A stretch of DNA of 64,000 nucleotides from an uncultured Prochlorococcus sp. (GTDB taxonomy: Bacteria > Cyanobacteriota > Cyanobacteriia > PCC-6307 > Cyanobiaceae). The stretch's first letter is position 1. Every line of letters begins with the position of its first letter. Positions 11,671-21,154 of the stretch are shown here, in pieces. Below the pieces are notes generated by a model, which saw nothing but the letters and a program-made list of their open reading frames with translations, ran no database searches and had not been told where the DNA came from. The DNA is taken from the NCBI GenBank assembly GCA_902527105.1, contig CABZNT010000003.1:83557-147556 (forward strand), given 5' to 3'. A program made the position numbers and the translations under genes.

Positions 11671-11711
11671 ATCATCCATATATAATAAGTTGTTGTTTAT
11701 AGTTTTTAATA

Positions 11712-12803
11712 ATGAGATCTGTTAATAGTTGGAATTTAACTAATAATAAACTTCATCAATTATTCAAAGAAAATAACGAATTTATTTCTATTAAGGTTCG
11801 CGGTAATACTTGGGAGCCAATCACTAGATGGCTAAGATTAGAATCAAGAATTTTTAAAGAAACTACTTGCAAAGCAAGAATAACTTTATGCGATATCGAA
11901 TCTCTAGCAGAAATTTATAACTACAGATCAATTAGATGGAAAGCAAAAAAACTTACTCCTATGCCCACCAAGATAATTCCACAATCTATTAAAAATATTT
12001 TTCGGAAAATGCCAATCATAAAACAAATAGCCTATGAAATCGAAATAGTTTTTTATAAATATAGTGAAAATATTTCTGAACATTTAATATCAATAGTAAT
12101 TCCCGCAAGAAATGAAGCTGGTAATAAAGAACTTTTAATTAATGCTTTAAATAAATTCAAAAATATACCAAATGAATTAGAAATTATATTTGTTGAAGGT
12201 AATAGCAGTGATAATACATATGACATTTTGAAAGAATTAAAAGAAAATTTCTCAAATTTCTTCAAGATATCTCTTTTAAAACAAACTTCTAAAGGGAAGA
12301 AAAATGCAGTCGTGGAAGGGTTTAATATTTCTTCAGGTGAGACCCTCGCCATAATTGATAGTGATTTTACTGTAGATATTGATGACAGTATTGCAGCAAT
12401 TATGGAATCAACCAAAAATAAAAATATCCTAATTAATTGCGCTCGCACAACTTTTCCAATGGAAAAAGATGCAATGAGATGGGCAAACTATATAGGAAAT
12501 AGACTCTTCGCAATTTTTCTTTCAATTCTCATAAATAAGCCTGTATCAGATTCACTCTGTGGAACAAAAGTTTTTTCAAGAAAATTCTTTAAACTTATGA
12601 AACAAAACGGAAGTTGGGATTCCAAGTCTGACCCATTTGGAGATTTTACAATAATATTTGAAGCTGCGAACAATAACATTAAAATTCTAAATTATCCTGT
12701 TAGATATTACGCTAGAAAATCTGGAGCACCAAATATATCTAGATGGGTAGATGGATTAAAACTTCTCAAAGTATGCTGGATTTATATGATTTCTGATATC
12801 TGA
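11712..12803 (+). CDS. Family 2 glycosyltransferase with methyltransferase-tail-like N-terminus
   Basis: The 363-residue protein has a GT-A family 2 domain from about residue 123 (ISIVIPARNEAGNKE). It contains IIFVEGNSSDNT and the metal-binding LAIIDSDFTVD, and resembles dolichol-phosphate-mannose-type synthases. The first ~120 residues contain ITLCDIESLAEIYNYRSIRWKAKKL. That resembles the C-terminal end of the SAM methyltransferase module found fused ahead of this GT2 type in other bacteria; the methyltransferase core with its glycine-rich motif is absent. It probably charges a polyprenyl phosphate for the upstream GT-C enzyme, which is inference from adjacency. No C-terminal membrane pair like that of GtrB is evident. 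Confidence 0.8.
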   Translation: MRSVNSWNLTNNKLHQLFKENNEFISIKVRGNTWEPITRWLRLESRIFKETTCKARITLCDIESLAEIYNYRSIRWKAKKLTPMPTKIIPQSIKNIFRKMPIIKQIAYEIEIVFYKYSENISEHLISIVIPARNEAGNKELLINALNKFKNIPNELEIIFVEGNSSDNTYDILKELKENFSNFFKISLLKQTSKGKKNAVVEGFNISSGETLAIIDSDFTVDIDDSIAAIMESTKNKNILINCARTTFPMEKDAMRWANYIGNRLFAIFLSILINKPVSDSLCGTKVFSRKFFKLMKQNGSWDSKSDPFGDFTIIFEAANNNIKILNYPVRYYARKSGAPNISRWVDGLKLLKVCWIYMISDI

Positions 12804-12909
12804 ATTAAATAAAATTTTCTCGATTATTTTCTTAAGATTTTTAATTTCTCCAAATTAGTAATAAAGTAGTTAGATTCTTAAAAGAAATAAATTCATTAAA
12901 TTTCATGAC

Positions 12910-14529
12910 ATGAATTTTAATTTGAAGCTCGAAAAATTAAATAAAAAAAATTACCAAAGAAAGCACTACGGAAAAATACTAACTGTAAGACTGCCATGTA
13001 ATCCAATATTCCCAATAGGACCTATTTATTTAGCAGACCATATTCATAAATGTTTTCCAGGTTTAGAGCAGCAATTCATCGATCTAGCAATAATTCCATC
13101 TAATGAAGTTTCCAAATATTTAGCTAGAAAAATTGATCAATTTAGACCACACCTAATCATTTTTTCATGGAGAGATATTCAAATTTATGCACCTGTTGAT
13201 GGTAGAAGCGGAAATCCTCTACAAAACTCTTTTGAAGTTTTCTACTCAAAAAATATCCTTAAAAAAATTAGAGGTTCCTGGGGAGGATTAAAATTAATTG
13301 CATCTCATTATGGAGAAATATATAGAAATACTTCTTTAGTCAAGATGGGACTAAAAAGAGCACAAAAATACAATAAAAATGTAAAAGTAATTTTAGGGGG
13401 TGGAGCTGTAAGTGTCTTCTATGAACAATTGGGAAATCTACTCCCAAAAGGAACTGTCATTTCAGTTGGAGAGGGAGAAAATCTCATAGAAAAAATTATT
13501 AGGGGAGATTCAATAGAGGGAGAAAGATGTTACATTGCTGGACAAAAACCTCGCAATAAATTAATACATGAACAACCTTCAGGAACTGTTAAAACTGCCT
13601 GCAACTATAAATACATTAAATCAATATGGCCTGAATTCAATTGGTATATAGAAGGAGGCGATTATTACGTAGGGGTACAAACAAAAAGAGGTTGTCCTCA
13701 TAATTGTTGTTTCTGTGTTTACACAGTCGTGGAGGGGAAGCAAGTTCGCGTTAATCCTGTTAATGAAGTAATCAAAGAAATGAAGCAATTATATGATCTT
13801 GGAGTAAGGGGATTTTGGTTCACAGATGCACAGTTTATTCCAGCCAAAAAACATATTGAAGATGCAAAAACACTTTTGCAAGCAATTAAGGATCAAGGCT
13901 GGGATGATATTAATTGGGCTGCATACATCAGAGCAGATAATATTGATGCTGAGCTAGCTCAGCTTATGGTCGATACAGGTATGAGCTATTTTGAAATAGG
14001 TATCACGTCGGGATCTCAAGAACTTGTTAGAAAAATGAGATTAGCGTACGACCTTGAAACTGTATTAAATAATTGCAGAATGCTAGTCAAATCAGGTTTC
14101 AAGAATCATGTTTCAGTCAATTATTCATTTAATGTATTTGATGAAACGCCCAACACAATAAGTCAAACAATTGCATACCATAGAGAATTAGAAAATATTT
14201 TTGGTAAAGGATTAGTTGACCCAGCTATATTCTTTATAGGTTTGCAACCTCACACTCTTCTTGAGAAGTACGCCTTGGAACATAAAATTTTGAAACCAAA
14301 TTATAATCCAATGAGCATGATGCCCTGGACAGCAAGAAAACTTCTTTGGAATCCAGGCTCACTAGGAAAAAAACTTGGTCAGGTTTGCTTAGAAGCTTTT
14401 GATAATCCAGAAGACGAATTTGGCAAAACAGTTATCGATATTCTTGAGAGAGAATATGGAAAGTCACCCTTAAAAGAATCCCTAAAGGTTCGTCCTTTAT
14501 CAGAAAGGAAACTAATACACTCTAAATAA
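12910..14529 (+). CDS. B12-binding-domain radical SAM protein
   Basis: The 539-residue protein has an N-terminal region of the B12-binding radical SAM type (about residues 20-200, with VILGGGAVSVFYEQL). A radical SAM barrel follows with the 4Fe-4S motif Cys262-x3-Cys266-x2-Cys269 (RGCPHNCCFCVY). The pattern GFWFTDAQF and the later FEIGITSGSQE match the BchE/methylthiotransferase-like arrangement. Such enzymes carry out radical methylations, cyclisations or rearrangements; neither reaction nor substrate can be read from sequence. Its position after two glycosyltransferases may be incidental, as there is a 106-bp gap and it seems to have its own promoter. The 3' end converges on clpS after 15 bp. 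Confidence 0.85.
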   Translation: MNFNLKLEKLNKKNYQRKHYGKILTVRLPCNPIFPIGPIYLADHIHKCFPGLEQQFIDLAIIPSNEVSKYLARKIDQFRPHLIIFSWRDIQIYAPVDGRSGNPLQNSFEVFYSKNILKKIRGSWGGLKLIASHYGEIYRNTSLVKMGLKRAQKYNKNVKVILGGGAVSVFYEQLGNLLPKGTVISVGEGENLIEKIIRGDSIEGERCYIAGQKPRNKLIHEQPSGTVKTACNYKYIKSIWPEFNWYIEGGDYYVGVQTKRGCPHNCCFCVYTVVEGKQVRVNPVNEVIKEMKQLYDLGVRGFWFTDAQFIPAKKHIEDAKTLLQAIKDQGWDDINWAAYIRADNIDAELAQLMVDTGMSYFEIGITSGSQELVRKMRLAYDLETVLNNCRMLVKSGFKNHVSVNYSFNVFDETPNTISQTIAYHRELENIFGKGLVDPAIFFIGLQPHTLLEKYALEHKILKPNYNPMSMMPWTARKLLWNPGSLGKKLGQVCLEAFDNPEDEFGKTVIDILEREYGKSPLKESLKVRPLSERKLIHSK

Positions 14530-14544
14530 AAAATTCAACCTTTG

Positions 14545-14862
14545 TTAATCCTCTTTCTCAATTGAACTAGAAATTCCTTTGGATTTTAAGGATTCTGAGT
14601 AGAATTCTGCTGGTTCTAAATCACAAACAATTACTAAACCCACACCAGTATTGTGTGCTTCAAGCATTATCGCAATGGCATCTTGTTCACTTAATTGAGG
14701 CACAACTTCTCGCAGTGAAATAGTGACATACTCCATAGAATTGACTGGGTCATTATGAAGTAAAACCTTATATTTTGGAGATTTGTTTTTTAACTCAGCA
14801 GCTTTCTTTTCAATCACTGCTGAATTATTATTTACACTTTGTTCTAACTTTATAGATAGCAT
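14545..14862 (-). CDS. clpS: ATP-dependent Clp protease adaptor ClpS
   Basis: This 105-residue protein carries the ClpS core: YKVLLHNDPVNSMEYV (the substrate-pocket loop with NDPVN), then EVVPQLSEQDAIAIMLEAHNTG and GLVIVCDLEPAEFY. ClpS binds N-end-rule substrates and delivers them to ClpAP/ClpCP in the cytosol; cyanobacteria usually have two versions. The short N-terminal extension is disordered, as expected. It lies 32 bp downstream of dapL on the same strand and may be cotranscribed. It converges with the radical SAM gene. Confidence 0.95.
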   Translation of the reverse strand: MLSIKLEQSVNNNSAVIEKKAAELKNKSPKYKVLLHNDPVNSMEYVTISLREVVPQLSEQDAIAIMLEAHNTGVGLVIVCDLEPAEFYSESLKSKGISSSIEKED

Positions 14863-14894
14863 TAAGTTTATTAGAGTTTAAATTGTACTAATAA

Positions 14895-16121
14895 TTATAT
14901 ATTAATTATTCTTTCCATTGCATCAAGGACGTTTGATCGTGAGTTAAATGCTGACAAGCGAAAATAACCCTCTCCTGCTAATCCAAATCCGCTCCCAGGT
15001 GTTCCAACTACACTAACTTTTTGGAGAAGGAAATCAAAGAAGTCCCAAGATGTCATTTGATCTGGAACTTTAATCCAAATATAAGGAGCATTGTCGCCAC
15101 CATAAACTTTATATCCTGAATTCTGAAGTTTATTTTTCATTATTTTTGCATTTTCCATATAAAAATCAATTAAACCTCTCACCTGTTTCTTACCTTCAAG
15201 AGAATAAACAGCCTCTGCTCCTTTCTGAACAACATAACTTACTCCATTGAACTTTGTAGATTGTCGCCTATTCCAAAGAGGCCATAACTCTATTTCCTCA
15301 TTTGTTGAGCTCAAACCTTTGAGATTTTTAGGTATTACTGTAAAAGCACATCTAACTCCAGTGAATCCTGCATTCTTTGAAAAAGATCTAAATTCAATAG
15401 CACAATCCTTTGCTCCCTCAATCTCATATATTGAATGTGGAATATCATTATCTTGAATAAATGCTTCATAAGCTGCATCAAAAAGTATTAGAGATTTGTT
15501 TTGAAGGGCATAGTCAACCCACTTTTTCAAATCTGCTTTATTAATCGTTGCTCCAGTCGGATTATTAGGAAAACAAAGATATATAATATCAACTTTTTTT
15601 TCAGGTAGTTCTGGTAGAAAGTTATTCCCCTCGTTTATTGCAAGATATGTCAATCCATGATAATTGCCATTTTCAAGAGAATCACCAGTTCTGCCTGTCA
15701 TAACGTTACTATCTACATAAACTGGGTAAACAGGATCAGTTACAGCAATTGAATTATCTTTGCCAAGAATATCTAAAATATTGCTACTATCGCATTTAGA
15801 ACCATCAGAAACAAAGATTTCTTCAGGTGAAATCTGACAGTCTCGTGAAATAAAATCATGCTCAGATATTTTTTCTCTCAGCCAAGAATAACCTTGTTCC
15901 GGTCCATAACCTCTAAAACCATCTGTTGTACCCATCTCATGTAAAGCTTTACCCATAGCCTCTATGCATGCCCTAGGTAATGGTTCTGTAACATCTCCTA
16001 TGCCAAGTTTGATAATTTCAGCGCTCTTGTTTGATTGAGAATATATTTTTACTCTTTTAGCAATTTCAGGGAATAAATAGCCTGCTTTGAGTTTTAAATA
16101 ATTTTCGTTTACTTGAACCAC
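14895..16121 (-). CDS. dapL: LL-diaminopimelate aminotransferase
   Basis: This 408-residue fold-type I PLP enzyme converts tetrahydrodipicolinate to LL-diaminopimelate in one step, the lysine and peptidoglycan route used by cyanobacteria and plants. Seen directly are an N-terminus typical of DapL ([20 protein letters not shown]), [35 protein letters not shown], and the PLP lysine in [17 protein letters not shown]. Length matches the family. Substrate assignment among class I aminotransferases rests on these N-terminal and loop signatures and is strong. clpS follows 32 bp downstream, and the divergent rne lies across a 297-bp gap. Confidence 0.96.
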   Translation of the reverse strand: MVQVNENYLKLKAGYLFPEIAKRVKIYSQSNKSAEIIKLGIGDVTEPLPRACIEAMGKALHEMGTTDGFRGYGPEQGYSWLREKISEHDFISRDCQISPEEIFVSDGSKCDSSNILDILGKDNSIAVTDPVYPVYVDSNVMTGRTGDSLENGNYHGLTYLAINEGNNFLPELPEKKVDIIYLCFPNNPTGATINKADLKKWVDYALQNKSLILFDAAYEAFIQDNDIPHSIYEIEGAKDCAIEFRSFSKNAGFTGVRCAFTVIPKNLKGLSSTNEEIELWPLWNRRQSTKFNGVSYVVQKGAEAVYSLEGKKQVRGLIDFYMENAKIMKNKLQNSGYKVYGGDNAPYIWIKVPDQMTSWDFFDFLLQKVSVVGTPGSGFGLAGEGYFRLSAFNSRSNVLDAMERIINI

Positions 16122-16418
16122 TTTAGATAAAAAATTGCACCAATATTAGAATAATGTATTAACGTGCTTTAGTGGTGATTAGATGTTAGAATTATTCTAG
16201 TTATGGTTAATTTAAGAGATAATCATAGCTATGAATTCAATCTCAATTAGTTTGAAAATCTTTTAAAGCTTTATAAATAGCAGAATTCAATCACTATTAA
16301 CTTTATTAATTTTAAAAAAGTAAATAATAATAGCAAAAAAAATTGCTTTATTAAAAGGCAAAATGTAATTCTTTAATTTAGACGATTTTCAAAATCCAAA
16401 TCATTCAGAATCAATTAT
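16122..16418. promoter_or_regulatory. Divergent intergenic region between dapL and rne
   Basis: A 297-bp, very AT-rich spacer between divergent start codons, so it must hold both promoters. RNase E mRNAs commonly have long, self-regulating leaders, and the length here allows one. I see a small A/T-loop hairpin (AGCAA/TTGCT) near 16330-16347 but no convincing protein-binding site or open reading frame. Confidence 0.4.
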
Positions 16419-18245
16419 ATGTCTCAGCAAATTATCATCGCTGAGCAGGCTCGAATAGCAGCACTACTCACAGATGATCGAGTTGATGAATTAATCGTCG
16501 CGCAAGGTCAATATCAAATTGGCGATATTTTTTTAGGAACAGTTGAAAATGTTCTCCCTGGCATTGATGCCGCTTTTATAAATATCGGTGAAAGTGAGAA
16601 AAATGGATTCATCCATGTTTCAGATTTAGGTCCACTAAGACTTAAAAAAGGGACATTTGGAATAACTGAATTACTAGAACCAAAACAAAAAGTTCTAGTT
16701 CAGGTAATAAAGGAACCTACAGGATCTAAAGGTCCCAGATTAACCGGAAGTATTTCAATCCCAGGAAAATACATGATATTACAGCCATACGGACAAGGAG
16801 TAAATATTTCAAGGAAAATAAATACAGAAACAGAACGAAGCCGTTTGAAAGCTCTTGGGGTTTTAATAAAACCACCAACCACAGGCTTGGTATTTAGAAC
16901 CGAGTCTGAAAAAATAAAAGAAGAACTTCTAATTGAAGATTTAGAACAATTAATTCAACAATGGGAAAATGTACTAAAGGTTTCTGAAGCTTCTAATCCG
17001 CCAAATTTAATAAAAAGAGATGATGATTTCTCCCTTAAGATCTTAAGAGATTATATTAAGGAATCAACTAAAAGCATAATTATTGATAGTAAATTTTCAG
17101 TTGCAAGAGCAAAAGATTTTTTAATAAATTATGAATCTGATATAAATATTGAATTTCACGATAACAGCTTAAACCAACATATTTTCGAAAAGTACGAAAT
17201 TAAGAAAACAATTCAAAAAGCTCTCCAGCCGAGAGTAGATCTTCCTTCGGGAGGTTATATCATTATAGAACCTACTGAAGCTTTAACAGTAATCGATGTA
17301 AACTCTGGATCATTTACAAGATCCGCAAATTCAAGACAAACCGTTTTGTGGACAAACTGCGAAGCAGCAGTTGAAATATCAAGGCAAATGAAATTAAGAA
17401 ATATTGGTGGAGTTATAGTAATAGATTTTATCGATATGGAATCTAGAAGAGATCAATTCCAATTACTTGAGCATTTTGCCTCAGCAATAAAAGATGATTC
17501 TGCTAGGCCTCAAATAGCTCAGCTTACTGAATTAGGCTTAGTAGAGTTAACCAGAAAAAGACAAGGTCAAAATATATATGAATTATTCGGTAAAAAATGT
17601 TCTACATGCGATGGTACCGGACATGTAGAAAATATACTAAATCATGAAATTTCTAATTTAAAAACTAAAAATGTTGAAAATAAATCTAATCAATCAAACA
17701 ATCTAGAATCTTTAGATACAGATATTCCTCAATCAAATGATGATCAGGAAAAAATAATTGACAAGGAATTAATTAACTCCAAAGACCTAAACAAAGAGAA
17801 TTCTTCTAATAAAAAAGAAAAAGAAAATGATAATGATAATTTGAACCAATCAAATTCAAGAGAAAAAAATATAATAACAGTAGATCTTACAAATGAAGAA
17901 AAAATTGTTTTCAGTCAATTAGGTATTAATCCACTTATAAAGTTAGGTAAAGAATATCTCACCAGCAACAATTTTGTGCGTTTAAAAGAAAGTAATCAAG
18001 AAATAGAAAAAGATTCAGATAATAAAAAAACAAAATCAAAACAAATTAAAAAAATTACAAAATTGGAAGAAGAAAAGAATCAGATTAAAATTGAAGCGAA
18101 TGCTAATTCTAAAGATAAATCAACAAATAAAACTAAAGAAAATAATGAAGTTGTCTTTACAGATAAAAAGGATGAAATTGAACTTGCAGATGAGCTAAAA
18201 AATGCAAGAAAAAAAAGAAGAAGATCTTCAGCAAGCATTGAATAA
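16419..18245 (+). CDS. rne: Ribonuclease E/G
   Basis: The 608-residue endoribonuclease contains an S1 domain (about residues 35-125) and a DNase I-like catalytic domain with metal ligands Asp293 (VIDVNSGSF) and Asp336 (VIDFIDM). The Zn-link Cys394-x2-Cys397 ([10 protein letters not shown]) is also present. Residues from about 405 are a low-complexity Asn/Lys/Glu tail. The protein ends [13 protein letters not shown]. Arg-rich C-terminal peptides of this kind in cyanobacterial RNase E are known to bind polynucleotide phosphorylase. RNase E starts decay and processing of most mRNAs. The last codons overlap the start of rnhB by 44 bp in another frame. The start codon is an ATG followed by SQQIIIAEQ, standard for the family. 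Confidence 0.96.
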   Translation: MSQQIIIAEQARIAALLTDDRVDELIVAQGQYQIGDIFLGTVENVLPGIDAAFINIGESEKNGFIHVSDLGPLRLKKGTFGITELLEPKQKVLVQVIKEPTGSKGPRLTGSISIPGKYMILQPYGQGVNISRKINTETERSRLKALGVLIKPPTTGLVFRTESEKIKEELLIEDLEQLIQQWENVLKVSEASNPPNLIKRDDDFSLKILRDYIKESTKSIIIDSKFSVARAKDFLINYESDINIEFHDNSLNQHIFEKYEIKKTIQKALQPRVDLPSGGYIIIEPTEALTVIDVNSGSFTRSANSRQTVLWTNCEAAVEISRQMKLRNIGGVIVIDFIDMESRRDQFQLLEHFASAIKDDSARPQIAQLTELGLVELTRKRQGQNIYELFGKKCSTCDGTGHVENILNHEISNLKTKNVENKSNQSNNLESLDTDIPQSNDDQEKIIDKELINSKDLNKENSSNKKEKENDNDNLNQSNSREKNIITVDLTNEEKIVFSQLGINPLIKLGKEYLTSNNFVRLKESNQEIEKDSDNKKTKSKQIKKITKLEEEKNQIKIEANANSKDKSTNKTKENNEVVFTDKKDEIELADELKNARKKRRRSSASIE

Positions 18246-18819
18246 AGTATTCGAAGTTGGAATAGATGAAGTTGGTAGGGGAGCAATTTTTGGCCCAGTT
18301 TTTTCAGCAGCTGTAGTATTAACTGAAAAAAATAAATCTATTTTAAAAAAATTTGGAGTAACAGATAGTAAAAAACTATCTCCTAAAAAAAGAAAATTAC
18401 TTTTACCAAAAATTTTATTTCTCTCTTCAGATTATGGAATTGGTCAATCTTCTGCCAGAGAAATAGATAAGTTAGGTATCAGGGTTGCGACAGAACTTTC
18501 AATGATAAGAGCTTTAAAAAAATTAAAAGAAAAACCATCTGAATTAATAATTGATGGTTCCTTATTATTAAGGCCTTGGAAAGGAATCCAGAAAAACATA
18601 GTGTCTGGAGACTCAAAGTTTATCTCGATAGCTTCAGCAAGTATAGTTGCCAAAGTTTCTCGCGATAATCTAATGGATAGGTTAGAAAAAAAACACTCAG
18701 GATACTTGATATTTAAAAATAAAGGTTATGGAACCAGAGAGCATCTTTCATTAATCAAAAAAAATGGAATAACCAAACTTCATAGGAAAAGTTTTTTAAA
18801 AAAATCAAATCTTATTTAA
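18202..18819 (+). CDS. rnhB: Ribonuclease HII
   Basis: This 205-residue protein begins its fold with [15 protein letters not shown], the RNase HII DEVGRG signature giving two catalytic acids. It continues with [10 protein letters not shown], the conserved Asp in IIDGSLLL, and [20 protein letters not shown]. It removes RNA from RNA/DNA hybrids, including single ribonucleotides in DNA. The ATG at 18202 lies inside rne, 44 bp before the rne stop; no in-frame ATG or GTG between there and the conserved core fits better. The final 15 bp overlap the convergent DUF1997 gene. Coupling to rne is likely. Confidence 0.94.
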   Translation: MQEKKEEDLQQALNKVFEVGIDEVGRGAIFGPVFSAAVVLTEKNKSILKKFGVTDSKKLSPKKRKLLLPKILFLSSDYGIGQSSAREIDKLGIRVATELSMIRALKKLKEKPSELIIDGSLLLRPWKGIQKNIVSGDSKFISIASASIVAKVSRDNLMDRLEKKHSGYLIFKNKGYGTREHLSLIKKNGITKLHRKSFLKKSNLI

Positions 18820-19323
18820 TTCACACCAATCTAAAAAATCTTTTACGAGTTGCTGTTGAACCCTTGACTTTATACCCAACAAAATCCCATTTAATACCGA
18901 ATGACCAGTAGATTCCAAAATTTTCTTTGGTACCAGTTTAAGTAGAGGGGGTTGGCTTACAGATACCCCAAGAAGCGCCTCACCCTCTAAACCAATAGAA
19001 GTTGCTTCCAAATTCGCTTTCAAAATAAGATTAAAATCATCTATCATCCCCAAACCATCCAATGTACTTTCAAGAGCACTCATTTTTAAAATTCCATCTT
19101 TATTTTCTACCGCAATTGAGACAACAGGGTTAATATCTAATTGAAAAACCTTAAAACTTGTTACTGTATACTTATATCTACCCACTCCTTCTGGTACTAA
19201 TTTGTTGGAGTCAAGCATTGCTCCAACAACTCTTTCTTCTTCCAAAAGATATTTAGAAAGATATTCTTTATTACGTGTTACAGAAAGCTTGAGTTTCTGT
19301 TTAGCATCAAAAGACAATAGCAT
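18805..19323 (-). CDS. DUF1997 family protein
   Basis: The 172-residue protein resembles the cyanobacterial and plant DUF1997 family: [34 protein letters not shown] strands followed by a beta-rich lipid-binding-like fold and a C-terminal helix ending [13 protein letters not shown]. Function is not known. It may adopt a START/SRPBCC-like fold, but that is inference. No signal peptide or membrane helix is seen. It converges with and overlaps rnhB by 15 bp, and its start faces pheA across a 51-bp divergent gap. Confidence 0.75.
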   Translation of the reverse strand: MLLSFDAKQKLKLSVTRNKEYLSKYLLEEERVVGAMLDSNKLVPEGVGRYKYTVTSFKVFQLDINPVVSIAVENKDGILKMSALESTLDGLGMIDDFNLILKANLEATSIGLEGEALLGVSVSQPPLLKLVPKKILESTGHSVLNGILLGIKSRVQQQLVKDFLDWCELNKI

Positions 19324-19374
19324 TTCCTATATTCCTCCAATGCTTATTTGATCTCTTTTTTTTTTACAATAATC

Positions 19375-20220
19375 ATGCGCAAACAAGTTGCATATTTAGG
19401 TCCTCAAGGAACATACGCAGAAAAAGCAGCCCATATATTATCAAAGCTTGCCAATTTTCAGACACCTATATTTGTACCATGTAATGGGTTACATTCGGTC
19501 TTTAAATCAATAGCGTACAACAATTGTGATGCTGCTGTAGTCCCTATAGAAAATTCTGTAGAAGGGGGAGTTACAGCTACTTTAGATGCCCTTTGGAAAT
19601 TTCCTGAAATTTTTATCAATAAAGCAATTGTTTTACCTATAAAACATGCATTAATTAGTGACGGAGAACTTTCAAACATTTCTGAAGTATTATCTCATCC
19701 TCAAGCATTAGCTCAATGCTCAGAATGGTTATCTGAGAATCTTCCAAATGCTATTCCTCTCCCAACAAATTCAACATCAGAGGCTGTCAATATGATCAAA
19801 GGGAGTAAATTCAGAGCAGCTATCGGTTCAAAATCGTTAATACAAATAGAAGGGCTAAAAGAATTAGCCTACCCTATTAATGATGTTCCAGGTAATTGCA
19901 CTAGATTTGTTTTATTGAGCAAAGAATCAAATTCAAATTTAGCTAATATTGCCAGTTTTGCTTTCTCACTAATTTCAAATAAACCAGGTGCTTTACTTAA
20001 AGCTATAAATTATATTGCAGATTTTGGATTTAATATGAGTAAAATTGAATCAAGACCTTCAAAAAGAGAATTAGGGGAATACATAATTTATATCGATTTA
20101 GAAATTAATAATCAAAATAACATTAAAAATCTTCTTAAATTAAAAAATAATCTAAAGCCACTTTGCAAGAATTTTGTAGATTTTGGAAATTATTTTTCTG
20201 AAAATGTTGAACTAGACTAA
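19375..20220 (+). CDS. pheA: Prephenate dehydratase
   Basis: The 281-residue protein starts MRKQVAYLGPQGTYAEKAA, typical of the PDT domain. It has VPIENSVEGGVTATLDAL and the catalytic Thr-containing NCTRFVLL near residue 180. A C-terminal ACT domain follows with the phenylalanine-binding ESRPSKRELGEY motif. It decarboxylates and dehydrates prephenate to phenylpyruvate in phenylalanine synthesis and is probably inhibited by phenylalanine through the ACT domain. I prefer the ATG at 19375 over an in-frame TTG nine codons upstream, which would add a hydrophobic tail unlike the family. One base separates its stop from the convergent methyltransferase. Confidence 0.95.
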   Translation: MRKQVAYLGPQGTYAEKAAHILSKLANFQTPIFVPCNGLHSVFKSIAYNNCDAAVVPIENSVEGGVTATLDALWKFPEIFINKAIVLPIKHALISDGELSNISEVLSHPQALAQCSEWLSENLPNAIPLPTNSTSEAVNMIKGSKFRAAIGSKSLIQIEGLKELAYPINDVPGNCTRFVLLSKESNSNLANIASFAFSLISNKPGALLKAINYIADFGFNMSKIESRPSKRELGEYIIYIDLEINNQNNIKNLLKLKNNLKPLCKNFVDFGNYFSENVELD

Positions 20221-20221
20221 A

Positions 20222-21154
20222 TTATCCTCTACCTTTATAAACTCCAAACTCCATTAAACCACTTCTGAATGCCCAATTCATGAGAAGTATTGTTGGAATC
20301 TCTCTAATCGACTTTACTAGCGCAAATGGACCAAGTGACAAAATTGTGAAGGGTCTTCGAATGCCTTCAATAATGGAGTCGTACCATGAAGGATTTGTAT
20401 AGGAATTCCAATTTTCAGAAATAACTCTTCCTGAACTATTTTCATTAGTTCTAAGAATGTTACTAAATTCATTAATGCTAATAAAACTAGGATGTACCCA
20501 TTGTTCAAGTAATTGCTTAAGAACTAACTTTTCAAAAAATGATGGGGGGTATGCCGCGAGATCTCTTGAATTCCAATCAGCCAACGCGAAATATCCTCCA
20601 GGTCTTAGAATTCTCAGCATTTCATCTGCAAACCTAGTCTTATCATTCATATGTGCACCAGCCTCAACACTCCAGACGGCATCAAATGATCCATCTTCAA
20701 ATTTCAAATCCAAAGCATCCATAACTTGGAAGTTGCAATTTAACCCATCAGGAGTAAGTTCTCTTGCTCTTTTAACTTGAGCGGGACTAATTGTAATGCC
20801 AGTGACATTAAACCCATAATATTCTGCAAGAATCCTAGAACTTCCACCTATCCCGCAACCTACATCAAGTATTCTGGATCCCTGTGGTAAATTTTCTAAA
20901 GCACTCCATTTGACTAATTCATGAACAAACTGAACTTTAGCCTTTCTAAAATCAATATTTTTTTCTGAGGGATAAAAACCCAAATGTATATGTTCGCCCC
21001 ATAATCTCTCAAGTAATTTATCCTGAGTCCAAGCATCATATGCAGAAGCTACTGTACCAGAAGAAATATATTTTCTAGCATTAATTCTCCAGATTATCGT
21101 TAGGACTAGAAAGAATAAAACTATTAAAAAAAAAGGGAATAATAATTCAAACAT
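20222..21154 (-). CDS. MPBQ/MSBQ methyltransferase (tocopherol/plastoquinone pathway)
   Basis: The 310-residue protein starts with a hydrophobic anchor (residues 2-24), followed by SSGTVASAYDAWTQDKLLERLWGEHIHLG-type sequence and the SAM-binding LDVGCGIGGSSRIL. Then come TGITISPAQVKRARELTP and VWSVEAGAHM. This arrangement closely resembles Synechocystis Sll0418, the 2-methyl-6-phytylbenzoquinone methyltransferase, including the C-terminal IRPFTILSLGPFALVKSIRE-like segment. The reaction methylates the aromatic ring of the prenylated quinone precursor at the membrane. The related gamma-tocopherol methyltransferase is the main alternative. Its ATG follows the Lon-N gene stop directly, so the two form an operon. 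Confidence 0.85.
   Translation of the reverse strand: MFELLFPFFLIVLFFLVLTIIWRINARKYISSGTVASAYDAWTQDKLLERLWGEHIHLGFYPSEKNIDFRKAKVQFVHELVKWSALENLPQGSRILDVGCGIGGSSRILAEYYGFNVTGITISPAQVKRARELTPDGLNCNFQVMDALDLKFEDGSFDAVWSVEAGAHMNDKTRFADEMLRILRPGGYFALADWNSRDLAAYPPSFFEKLVLKQLLEQWVHPSFISINEFSNILRTNENSSGRVISENWNSYTNPSWYDSIIEGIRRPFTILSLGPFALVKSIREIPTILLMNWAFRSGLMEFGVYKGRG

Noticed and set aside
12804..14545. Second tRNA-Thr 3'-end fragment marking an island boundary
   Set aside because: I looked for the T-arm/acceptor sequence in the spacers after the glycosyltransferase pair and found none.
16330..16347. Hairpin with A-rich loop in the rne leader
   Set aside because: Only five base pairs with an all-A loop; expected by chance in this composition.
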